From contig DAHUXD010000050.1 of NCBI GenBank assembly GCA_027307335.1, forward strand, positions 1 to 64,000: a stretch of 64,000 nt of DNA, given 5' to 3'. Position numbers and translations under genes: made by a program. The stretch is from Acidobacteriota bacterium. GTDB taxonomy: Bacteria > Acidobacteriota > Thermoanaerobaculia > UBA5066 > Gp7-AA6. The notes under the pieces are model-generated. The model was not told the origin of the DNA and ran no database searches. It saw only the letters and a program-made list of their open reading frames with translations. Positions 19,165 through 28,017 of the stretch are shown one piece after another (positions within the stretch are counted from its first letter, which is position 1; each line of letters opens with the position of its first letter).

Positions 19165-20268
19165 TTATGGGATGCCGTTTCTCCCTTCAAGGACCGCCTC
19201 GTACCGGTCGGTGACGTCTTCCCACCGGTAGCGCTCCTGGACTCTTCGCCGGGCTCGCTCCTTCCATACGGAGTGCGCGGGAGGGTCGTCCAGGACCTCT
19301 CGCAATACTTTTGCCAGCGTCCCGGGCGAGCGGGCCTCGAAGGGCAGCCCCGCTCCCCCGGCCACCTCCTCGTTCTCGGGGGTCGCGTTGTAGGCGACGA
19401 TGCGTCCGTAGCCGAGGGCCTCGACCAGCGCCGGATGGGTGCCGCCCACCTCGGTCGCCTGCACGTACGCGGCGGCGTTCGCGAGGAGCTCGCGGTAGCC
19501 CTCGCCGTAGACGGCGCCGGGAAACACGACCCGCGGATCGGCGGCCGCGCGCACCTGCGCGATGTAGCCGGCCGCGTAGGGAGCGTCGCCCACGACGACG
19601 AGCGGGGTCGAGCCCGGCACGTCGCGATACGCCCGCACGACCTCGAGCGCGTTGTTCTCGGGCTCGAGGCGCGAGACGTAGAGGACGTAGCGCTCCTTCT
19701 CGAGGCCGAGCCGGTCGAGGGCGGCGCGTCCGGCGGGCTCCGGCAGATCGCCGCCGTAGGGAATGAAGATCGAATCGACGCCGTACCGCTCGCGGTAGTA
19801 GCGCTGGATGACCGCGGCGTCCGAGACGATCGCATCGGGCACCATCGTCGAGAGCCGCTCCGAGAAGCGGTAGGCGAGGCGGCCGATCGCGCTCCACTTC
19901 CGGCGATTCCGCTCGAGGCCGTCGACGTTCAAGACGACGCGGGTGCGTCCGCCGAGGCGCGGCAGGAAGGACGACGCGGCGTTGATCGCGTTGCACACGA
20001 GGACGGCGTCGAACCGATCGAAGGCGGCGTCGACTCCCGAGAGGACGCCGTGGACGACCGTGTCGAGATATTTCGTCGGCACGGTCGGCAGCACCCGGAT
20101 CTTCGCGCCGCGATGGACGGAGAGGCCGGGCTCCGCGTAGCGGGATCGCGTGTACACGATCACGTCGTGGCCGCGCGCGGCGAGACGCGCGGAGAGCTCC
20201 TCGGCGAGCGTCTCGAAGCCACCGTAGCGCGCCGGAATGCCGCGCGTGCCGAGGATGCCGACGCGCAT
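19165..20268 (-). CDS. GT4 glycosyltransferase with DUF1972 N-domain
   Basis: 367 aa. Starts MRVGILGTRGIPARYGGFETLAEELS.., the hallmark of the DUF1972 rhamnosyl-type transferases, followed by a GT-B C-terminal domain (YVLYVSRLEPENN, GDAPYAAGY, VQATEVGGTHPALVEALGYG). Likely adds a sugar to a lipid-linked polysaccharide. The ATG at 20268 lies two bases after the upstream stop. The purine-rich stretch GGGGGGAGAGGGAGA of repeat copy E lies just upstream and supplies the ribosome-binding site. The longer open frame up to 20658 overlaps the preceding gene and is not used. Confidence 0.92.
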   Translation of the reverse strand: MRVGILGTRGIPARYGGFETLAEELSARLAARGHDVIVYTRSRYAEPGLSVHRGAKIRVLPTVPTKYLDTVVHGVLSGVDAAFDRFDAVLVCNAINAASSFLPRLGGRTRVVLNVDGLERNRRKWSAIGRLAYRFSERLSTMVPDAIVSDAAVIQRYYRERYGVDSIFIPYGGDLPEPAGRAALDRLGLEKERYVLYVSRLEPENNALEVVRAYRDVPGSTPLVVVGDAPYAAGYIAQVRAAADPRVVFPGAVYGEGYRELLANAAAYVQATEVGGTHPALVEALGYGRIVAYNATPENEEVAGGAGLPFEARSPGTLAKVLREVLDDPPAHSVWKERARRRVQERYRWEDVTDRYEAVLEGRNGIP

Positions 20269-20270
20269 GC

Positions 20271-21272
20271 TCAGAAGTCTCCCTCTCCCCCCGGGAGAGG
20301 GCCGGGGTGAGGGGCGCGACCGAGCCGCATGGACGCCACCTTCGCCTGGATCTCCTTTCGCTTCGCCCACAGCCTCCGCCGGTTCCGCCACAGCCACCCG
20401 AACGCCGGCAGCGACGAGCGCTCGACGGTCAGGCAGGCGCCGACCACGACGAGGTCGCGCGCGAACGTCGGGACGGCCGTCGCGAGCGCCTCCCCCGCCG
20501 TCTGATTGTTGATGCGCAGAAGAAATCGGTTCTTGACCGAGTGCCGGTTCGCCTCGGCGGACATGCGCCGGCGCCGGTCGGGCGTGTTGAGGCGCCGGTG
20601 CGCCGCGACGGCCGCGGGCACGTACAGGCAGCGCCAGCCGAGCCGGCGCAGGCGCCACGCGAGGTCCGCGTCCTCGCGGTAGAGGAAGAAGTCCGCGTCG
20701 AACACGCCCGTCGAGATGCGCGCGTCCTCGAGCGCCGCCCGGCGGTAGAAACCCGCCGCACCGCTCGCTCCGCCGACCTCCTCCTCGGTCTCGAAGCGCC
20801 CCGCCGCGGCCTCTCCGGCGCCGCGATCGAAGTGCCGTCCCGAGGCTGTGAAGCGGATCCCCGTCGAGTCGAGCCGGTCGGTCCGGGCGAGCTCCGGCCC
20901 CGCCGCGCGGTAGAGCCGACCCGACGCCGAGCCGACGTCGGCCGCGTCGGCGGCGTCGAGGCGCCGCGCGAGGACGGCGGCGAAGTCCGGCTCGAGGCGG
21001 CAGTCGGGATTCAGCGCGAGCACGTAGCGTCCCGTCGTCGCGGCGATGCCCTCGTTCATCGCGGCCGCGAACCCCGCGTTCGTCGGCAGGGCCACGACGC
21101 GCACCGCGCCCCCGAGCGCCGCGGCGGCGTCCCGCGAGCCGTCCGTGGACGCGTTGTCGACGAGCACGATCTCGCTCGCGACGCCGCGCTGCGCCGCGGC
21201 GGCCGCGAGAGAGACCGGCAGGTCCGCCGCGCTGTCCTTCGAGACGACGACGATCGAGACGTCGGGCGTCAC
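20271..21272 (-). CDS. GT2 glycosyltransferase with repeat-encoded C-terminal tail
   Basis: 333 aa GT-A family 2 transferase: VSIVVVSKDS, VLVDNASTDGS, LNPDCRLEPDF (DxD-like), SGAAGFYRRAAL and FFLYREDADLAWRLRRLGW. Resembles rhamnosyltransferases. The GTG at 21272 overlaps the upstream stop (GTGA). The last dozen residues (APHPGPLPGGEGDF) are encoded by palindromic repeat copy E, so the native C-terminus has been extended or replaced. The product acts in the cytoplasm on lipid-linked glycans in the same operon as three other sugar transferases. Confidence 0.92.
   Translation of the reverse strand: MTPDVSIVVVSKDSAADLPVSLAAAAAQRGVASEIVLVDNASTDGSRDAAAALGGAVRVVALPTNAGFAAAMNEGIAATTGRYVLALNPDCRLEPDFAAVLARRLDAADAADVGSASGRLYRAAGPELARTDRLDSTGIRFTASGRHFDRGAGEAAAGRFETEEEVGGASGAAGFYRRAALEDARISTGVFDADFFLYREDADLAWRLRRLGWRCLYVPAAVAAHRRLNTPDRRRRMSAEANRHSVKNRFLLRINNQTAGEALATAVPTFARDLVVVGACLTVERSSLPAFGWLWRNRRRLWAKRKEIQAKVASMRLGRAPHPGPLPGGEGDF
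20281..20314. repeat. GGGAGAGGG palindromic repeat, copy E
   Basis: CCCTCTCCCCCCGGGAGAGG hairpin plus GGGGTGAGGGG, lying in the 3' end of the GT2 gene and just before the GT4 start. It encodes the GT2 tail and carries the purine-rich ribosome-binding site of GT4. Confidence 0.88.
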
Positions 21273-22264
21273 TTCGAGACTCCCAGCGCGAGACCGAGCA
21301 CGCGCCCGTACGCCCTCGCGGCCTCGGTCCGGGGACGCGGCAAGCCGCGGCGGAACGGCAGCAGACCGAGCCGCAGGACCATGCCGGCGCCGAGCAGACC
21401 GCGATAGGCGGCGCGCGCCGCGGGCGAGTAGTGGTCGCGCCGATAGCGGAGGGCGTTGCGGTAGAACGCCGGGAGGAAGCGGTCGTAGCCGAGCCGCGAT
21501 GCCGAGTGGCCGCCGCGATGGCGGATGCGCGCCTCCGGCACGAACAGGATCGATCCCTCGTCGACGAGCCGCCGGCAGAGCTCGACGTCCTCGTGCCAGG
21601 CCGGCACGTAGCGCTCGTCGAATCCGCCGACCCGGACGAACGCGTCGCGCCGCACGGCCAGCGCCGCCGCCGCGGGCTGCTCGACCGGAAACGACCGGCT
21701 GCGGTCCTCGTCCGCGTAGCGCCGCATCCTTCGCCCGCGATGGTTCGGGAAGGCGTGGTCGAGCATCAGGAGCTCGCTCGCGTCGGCCGCGAGCGTCGGC
21801 AGCCGCCGCAGCTGGAACGTCGCCTGGTCCTCGCGTCCCGGCGGCGCGAGCGCGAGGGGCCCGCCTTCGGCGGAGGCGCCCTCCATCTCGACGAGCCGCG
21901 GCGCCGCGGCGACCACGCGCGGATCCTCCGCGAAGGCGCGCGCGAGCGGCGTGAACGGCTCGCCCTCGGCGCGCGTGTCGGGGTTGACGAAGAGGAGGAC
22001 GTCGCCCGCCGCGCGCGCGCCGCCCTGGTTCGCGGCGGGGCCGAAGCCGCGGTTCTCCGCGTTGACGAGGACGACCGCGCCGGGCCACCGCGCCGCGACT
22101 TCCGCCGCGGGCAGCGCGCCGCCCGCGTTGTCCACGACGACGAGCGAGACCGCGACTCCTCCCGAAGGCACGCGCGCGCGCGCCGCCGCGTAGGACGCGA
22201 TCGCCTCGAGCGCGTCCTCTTCGTCCCTCCAGGAGACCAGGACGATCGAGATTTCTCGAATCAT
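21269..22264 (-). CDS. GT2 glycosyltransferase
   Basis: 331 aa family 2 transferase: ISIVLVSWRDEE, LVVVDNAGG, NRGFGPAANQG, LFVNPDTRAEG (DxD), GGFDERYVPAWHEDVELCRRL. The C-terminus (about 275-331) has hydrophobic and basic residues that may attach to the membrane. Stop and start codons overlap those of the neighbours on both sides (ATGA, GTGA), so the operon is tightly coupled. Acceptor and donor cannot be read from sequence. Confidence 0.92.
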   Translation of the reverse strand: MIREISIVLVSWRDEEDALEAIASYAAARARVPSGGVAVSLVVVDNAGGALPAAEVAARWPGAVVLVNAENRGFGPAANQGGARAAGDVLLFVNPDTRAEGEPFTPLARAFAEDPRVVAAAPRLVEMEGASAEGGPLALAPPGREDQATFQLRRLPTLAADASELLMLDHAFPNHRGRRMRRYADEDRSRSFPVEQPAAAALAVRRDAFVRVGGFDERYVPAWHEDVELCRRLVDEGSILFVPEARIRHRGGHSASRLGYDRFLPAFYRNALRYRRDHYSPAARAAYRGLLGAGMVLRLGLLPFRRGLPRPRTEAARAYGRVLGLALGVSK

Positions 22265-23202
22265 CCGAGCGGAGCGCGGCGCGGCCAGGCGTCGAGGCGC
22301 TTCGTCTCACCCGCGGACCGCCAGGCGATCCACGGCAGACGCGGCCAGACGAGAAAGGGCAGCGCGAGACCGCCGATTCCCGCCGCGCGCGCATGGGCGA
22401 GGTCCGCGCGGAGAAGAGCCGGAAAACGCCGCGCGAGGAGCCGCGGCTCGAAGTTGCGGAAGAGCGCGCGCCAGCGGTTGCGCGCGGTCCACATCGCGCG
22501 GCGGAAGGGGGTGCGCCGTCCGGTCCGCGATCCCTCGTGCCGCGCCACGGCGCCCGGATCGCACACGAAGCGCCACCCCGCGCGAGCGAGGCGGAGCGAC
22601 AGGTCCACGTCCTCGTAGTAGGCGAAGAAGGCGTCGTCGAAGACCGAAGCCCCGCGCGCGACCGCCTCCAGCGCCTCCCGGCGGTACAGCGCCGCCGTCG
22701 CCGAGACGCCCGGCACCTCGAAGGGCGCGCGGGGCGCCGAGGCCGCGTCCTCCCCGTGCAGCACCGGGACGGCCTCGCCGCGGCCGTTCCACTCGAACCC
22801 GGCGGAATCCACGCGGCGGCCGTCGCCGGAGAGAACCAGGCCCTGCGCGGCCGCGAGGCGGCCGTCGAGCTCGAGCCGCGCCGCGAGCCGCGCCACGTAG
22901 TCCGGTTCGAGCACCGCGTCGTTGTTCACGAGCAACACGCCGGCCGAGCGCGTGCGAGCGATGCCCTCGTTGGCGCCGCCCGCGAACCCGAGATTGCGCG
23001 AGAACCCGATCACCCGCGCCGCCGGTACCTCCCGCGCGATCCGGTCTCGCTCCGCGGGGTCCGAGCCGTTGTCGATCACGACGACCGAGAGGGCCACGCC
23101 CTCCTGCCGCTCGAGCGAGGCGAGAGCGCGGAAGAGGGCGCCGCCCCCGTCGCGGTTGACCACGATGGCGTCCACGTCGGGAAGGTGCGGGGCCCCGCTC
23201 AA
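22261..23202 (-). CDS. GT2 glycosyltransferase (first gene of the operon)
   Basis: 313 aa from a TTG at 23202; a GTG at 23175 would start just before the first beta-strand and is a reasonable alternative. GT-A landmarks: VDAIVVNRDGG, VVIDNGSDP, SRNLGFAGGANEG, LLVNNDAVLEPDY (DxD), FFAYYEDVDLSLRLARAGW. A C-terminal hydrophobic stretch (IGGLALPFLVW) may be membrane-bound. It diverges from serS with 43 bases between starts, so the two promoters must overlap. Confidence 0.9.
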   Translation of the reverse strand: MSGAPHLPDVDAIVVNRDGGGALFRALASLERQEGVALSVVVIDNGSDPAERDRIAREVPAARVIGFSRNLGFAGGANEGIARTRSAGVLLVNNDAVLEPDYVARLAARLELDGRLAAAQGLVLSGDGRRVDSAGFEWNGRGEAVPVLHGEDAASAPRAPFEVPGVSATAALYRREALEAVARGASVFDDAFFAYYEDVDLSLRLARAGWRFVCDPGAVARHEGSRTGRRTPFRRAMWTARNRWRALFRNFEPRLLARRFPALLRADLAHARAAGIGGLALPFLVWPRLPWIAWRSAGETKRLDAWPRRAPLG

Positions 23203-23233
23203 ACGGTTGACTCGGTTGGCGCGCGCGATGTGA

Positions 23234-24573
<1,340 letters not shown>

Positions 24574-25341
24574 ATGCCTCAGCCTCATGTCGCCGCCGCC
24601 GTCCTTCGCGCGGCGCGGAGACTTCCCGGCTATCCGAAGCTGAGGGTTCTCGACCTCTCCGCCGGCCGCGGCGAGATCGCGGCCGCGCTCGCCCGGGACG
24701 GCTGCACGGTGCGCGGCACGCACTTCCGCGCCGACGACTACAAGCTCGCGGGCGCGCCGCCCGAGCTTCCGCCGGGGGTTGCGATCGACCCGAACGTCGA
24801 CCTCATGCGGCCGCTCCCCCATCCGGACGGCGCCTTCGACCTCGTCCTCCTCTGCGAGGTCGCGGAGCACCTGCCGACCGAGATCCCGGTCGTCGCGGAG
24901 ATCGGGCGCGTGCTCGCCCCGGGCGGCCACTTCGTGCTCTCGACGCCGAACGTCGCGCGCCTGCACTCGCGGTGGCACTTCCTGTTCACGGGCACGCACA
25001 AGCTCATCCGCCGGCGCGCCGGCTGGGACCTCGCCGCCGACGATCTGTACGCCTACCACATCAACCCGATCGACTTTCCGCTCCTGCACACCCTGCTGCA
25101 CCAGGCGGGGCTCTCGGTCACGCGCCTCGACGTCACACTCTTCAAGGCGAAGCACGCGTGGATGCTGCTCCTCTATCCCTTCGTATGGCTCGCGACGCGC
25201 GTCGAGACGCGGCGGCATCGCTCGGGACCCGCGCACGCGCGGGGCGAGGACGATCTGTTCCACTGGATGACGCGGCCGGCGATGCTCGTCAGCGAGCAGC
25301 TCCTGGTGACGGCGCGGAAGACGCCTCCTTCCGGACGCTGA
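24574..25341 (+). CDS. Class I SAM-dependent methyltransferase
   Basis: 255 aa. SAM-binding motif I is LRVLDLSAGRGEIAAAL, followed by FDLVLLCEVAEHLP (post I/motif II) and LAPGGHFVLSTPNVARLHSR. The C-terminal third has a hydrophobic segment (MLLLYPFVWLATRV). Similar proteins methylate glycans or lipids, but the substrate is unknown. The ATG is immediately preceded by the right arm of the 75-bp inverted repeat, so there is no standard ribosome-binding site. The 3' end overlaps the convergent DUF502 gene by 53 bases. Confidence 0.88.
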   Translation: MPQPHVAAAVLRAARRLPGYPKLRVLDLSAGRGEIAAALARDGCTVRGTHFRADDYKLAGAPPELPPGVAIDPNVDLMRPLPHPDGAFDLVLLCEVAEHLPTEIPVVAEIGRVLAPGGHFVLSTPNVARLHSRWHFLFTGTHKLIRRRAGWDLAADDLYAYHINPIDFPLLHTLLHQAGLSVTRLDVTLFKAKHAWMLLLYPFVWLATRVETRRHRSGPAHARGEDDLFHWMTRPAMLVSEQLLVTARKTPPSGR

Positions 25342-25945
25342 CGGAGGACACGGGCGGCACGAGCGCGCCGGCCGACACGATCATCTTCATCGCCTGCTCG
25401 GGAGTCATGTCGAGATAGGTCACCTTCTCCTGCGGCACGACGAGGAGGAAGCCGGTCGTCGGGTTGACCGCGCTCGGAATGAAGACGCTGCAGACCGGCC
25501 GGCCCGTCTTCGCGCTCGTTTCGCCGTCGTCGGTGGACGTCACGAACCCTAGGCCCCACGTGCCCGGCGACGGAAACTCGACGATCGCCACGCGGCCGAA
25601 GGAGCCGATGCGCGAGGGACCGAGGAGCAGCTCCGCGATCTGACGCAGCGTCGCGTAGATCTTGTTGATGAGCGGCACCCGGTGCATCAGCCGGTCCCAG
25701 AGCGCGAAGGCGCGCTTGCCGACGAAGTTCGCGGCGACGAATCCGAGGATCAGCAGCAGCAGGTTGAGCAGAACGAAGCCGAGCCCGACGACCGAGATGC
25801 CGAGGGCGCGCAGCTGGGCGCCGAGGATGTTGTCGAAGAACTGGAACAGGCTCCAGACGACCCAGAGCGTCAGCGCGGTCGGCGCGAGAACGAGGATGCC
25901 CGCCACCCAGTAGCGGCGCAGCCGCACGCCGAGACTCGCCGACAT
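25289..25945 (-). CDS. DUF502 family membrane protein
   Basis: 218 aa. Two transmembrane helices near the N-terminus (about 12-34 and 50-73), then a conserved soluble part: NKIYATLRQIAELLLG, FGRVAIVEFPSPGTWGLGFVT, VFIPSAVNPTTGFLLVVP, LDMTPEQAMKMIVSAGALVP. The pattern defines DUF502, a widespread inner-membrane family of unknown function. The ATG at 25945 gives the family-typical start; the longer open frame runs antisense to the next gene. The 3' end overlaps the methyltransferase gene convergently. Confidence 0.9.
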   Translation of the reverse strand: MSASLGVRLRRYWVAGILVLAPTALTLWVVWSLFQFFDNILGAQLRALGISVVGLGFVLLNLLLLILGFVAANFVGKRAFALWDRLMHRVPLINKIYATLRQIAELLLGPSRIGSFGRVAIVEFPSPGTWGLGFVTSTDDGETSAKTGRPVCSVFIPSAVNPTTGFLLVVPQEKVTYLDMTPEQAMKMIVSAGALVPPVSSVSVRKEASSAPSPGAAR

Positions 25946-26047
25946 GACGTCATCGTAACTCCCCGATGAACGATCCGCGCGAGCGGACATGAACGGCCCG
26001 CGCGAGCGCACCCCAATTTCGCGCGCGAGCCCGTACAATGGGTGGCG

Positions 26048-27421
26048 ATGCGCGCTCGCGAGACTCTCGGAATGCTTCTCTTCGGGGCCGCGGCCTCCAT
26101 GGCCGCGCAGCCGGCGGGTTGGGAGAGCTTCGGCCCTCCCCTGTACCAGATCAGCGACGTCGCGACCGGTTCGGACGAGACGACCGTCTACGCCTCCGGC
26201 GCCAACACGGCGGCCGGGCAGAGCGGCATCTTCGAGAGCACCGACGCGGGCAGCCTCTGGACCGGCCTCGTCGCGGCGCCGCTCGGCGAAGCGTACGGGG
26301 ATCTGCTCGTCGATCCCGGCAACTCTCAGACGATCTATACGGGGACCCTCGGCAGCGACCACAGGACGCGCCTGTACCGCTCTCTCGACGGCGGAGTCAC
26401 GTGGTTCCTCGGCCAGACGCTGGGCGCGCTCTGCGTGCCCTCGTTCGCGCCGGGCGCCTCGACCGGAACCGCGCTCGTCGCGTGCGGGACCGGCCTCTGG
26501 AAGACGGCCGACTCGGGCCAGAGCTGGCAGGCGCTGTCGCCGCCGTTCACGCAGACGACGCGGCTCGCGCCCGGAGCCGCCGGAGCGCTGTGGGCCTACG
26601 GGCCGACCACGCTCTTCCGCTCGAACGACGGCGGGACGACGTGGCAGGCCGCCGGCACCCCACCTCCCTGCGCGGGCGTCAACGCGCTCGCCGCCGACCC
26701 CACGCAGCCGAACGTCCTGATCGCGGGAACCGGGGTCGTCGGCGGATCGGGCCTGGTCTGCGGCTCGATCTATCGGAGCACGGACGGGGGCGCGACGTGG
26801 ACCGGAACCACCGGTGCCACCGGCGCCTTCATCACGGACATCATCGTGAACGCCGTCGACCCGACGCGCATGTACGCGAGCGCCGGCAACTTCCCGGGGA
26901 TCCTGCCGCAGGGCGGTGTCTTCGCGAGCCTCGACGGCGGCGCGACCTGGACGAACATGGCGCTCCCGGCGAACTCCGCCTCGCGACTCGCGCTCTCGCC
27001 GAGCGGCCAGATTCTCTACGCGGCGACTCCCGTCGGCGTGTACGAGATCGGCGTCACGAGCGGCACCCCCACGTGCACGCCGAACGACTTCACCCTGTGC
27101 CTCGACGGCGTGCGATATCGCGTGCAGGCGACATGGACCCGGCCCGACCAGACGAACGGCTCCGGCCATGCGATGGGGCTGACGAACGACACCGGCTACT
27201 TCTGGTTCTTCGATCCGACCAACGTCGAGGTCATCGTCAAGGTGCTCGAGGGCTGCGGTACGAACTCGCATCGCTGGGTCTTCGCCAGCGGCCTCACCAA
27301 CGTCTTCGTCAATCTCACCGTCACGGACATCCTGACCAACGAGGTGAAGACGTATACGAACGCGCAGGGAACGGCGTTCGTCCCCGTCCAGGACACGCAC
27401 GCGTTCGCGTGCAGCCCCTAG
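26048..27421 (+). CDS. Secreted BNR/sialidase-like repeat protein with lineage-specific C-domain
   Basis: 457 aa. Signal peptide (about 1-20). Five or so BNR/Asp-box motifs (STDAGSLW, SLDGGVTW, TADSGQSW, SNDGGTTW, STDGGATW, SLDGGATW) make a beta-propeller. The last 110 residues form a separate domain: CLDGVRYRVQATW, GLTNDTGYFWFFDPTN, VKVLEGCGTNSHRWVF, NVFVNLTVTD, KTYTNAQGTAF, DTHAF. From memory this domain recurs in secreted proteins of Acidobacteriota/Thermoanaerobaculia; its function is unknown. No sialidase catalytic arginine triad can be assigned. The ATG at 26048 is preferred to the GTG two codons upstream. Confidence 0.85.
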   Translation: MRARETLGMLLFGAAASMAAQPAGWESFGPPLYQISDVATGSDETTVYASGANTAAGQSGIFESTDAGSLWTGLVAAPLGEAYGDLLVDPGNSQTIYTGTLGSDHRTRLYRSLDGGVTWFLGQTLGALCVPSFAPGASTGTALVACGTGLWKTADSGQSWQALSPPFTQTTRLAPGAAGALWAYGPTTLFRSNDGGTTWQAAGTPPPCAGVNALAADPTQPNVLIAGTGVVGGSGLVCGSIYRSTDGGATWTGTTGATGAFITDIIVNAVDPTRMYASAGNFPGILPQGGVFASLDGGATWTNMALPANSASRLALSPSGQILYAATPVGVYEIGVTSGTPTCTPNDFTLCLDGVRYRVQATWTRPDQTNGSGHAMGLTNDTGYFWFFDPTNVEVIVKVLEGCGTNSHRWVFASGLTNVFVNLTVTDILTNEVKTYTNAQGTAFVPVQDTHAFACSP

Positions 27422-27594
27422 ACCTTCAGAGGTTGGCGGAGAGGACGGAATAGCCGCCGGCAGCGCCGGCGGGGCCGACGGCCGCGGGTCGGCCGGTGGT
27501 CGGCTCGAACCCGCGCCGGGTGCTCGGCTCGATCTGAAACCCTCAATTCCTTCCGGGCGGACAATCCACTAACATCGTCCCCCTGACCACTCGC

Positions 27595-27688
27595 GGAGAG
27601 GTGGGTGAGTGGCTGAAACCAGCGGTTTGCTAAACCGCCGTAGGGGCCTAAACCTCTACCACGGGTTCGAATCCCGTCCTCTCCGCCA
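27595..27688 (+). tRNA. tRNA-Ser (anticodon GCU)
   Basis: 94 nt with encoded CCA. The acceptor stem is GGAGAGG/CCTCTCC with discriminator G, the anticodon GCT at 27629-27631, and a long variable arm as in class II tRNAs. A TAACAT box at 27570-27575 could be its -10. Confidence 0.96.
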
Positions 27689-27746
27689 CTATCCTTCCTC
27701 CGCGCGCGTCGTCCGCGTCAGCCGGCGTCCGTCTTGCGCCGGAAGC

Positions 27747-27995
27747 TCACAGCCGGCTTCCCGGAACGGACTCGGCAGGGGAAACGGATCGAGGACCCGC
27801 GAGCTCGCAAAGATCGACGGGATCGACGACCGGGCCCGTATCGAGCATGGCGCAATCCTCGACGTGGATGCATCGCCGCACGCCGTTGGCGAAACGCTCG
27901 AGAGCACCGAGTCGGCGGCAGCGAGGGCAGTGGATGATCGTTCGCCCTCCGGAAACGACCGTTCCGACGACGAGTTGGGTGAAGTCGTTCTTCAT
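27747..27995 (-). CDS. Small zinc-ribbon-like protein, hypothetical
   Basis: 82 aa. Contains IIHCPRCRRLG and RRCIHVEDCAM, a CxxC plus CxxxxxC arrangement that could bind a metal ion. The ATG at 27995 lies 22 bases after the stop of the GloVer/SLH protein on the same strand, with AGGG nine bases upstream, so the two may be co-transcribed. Function unknown. It could also be a chance frame. Confidence 0.45.
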   Translation of the reverse strand: MKNDFTQLVVGTVVSGGRTIIHCPRCRRLGALERFANGVRRCIHVEDCAMLDTGPVVDPVDLCELAGPRSVSPAESVPGSRL

Positions 27996-28017
27996 GGGCA
28001 TGATCCCTGGATCCGGG

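Noticed and set aside
26038-27453. Alternative frame inside the BNR gene
   Set aside because: The frame at 26048 has the signal peptide and BNR motifs; this one has none.
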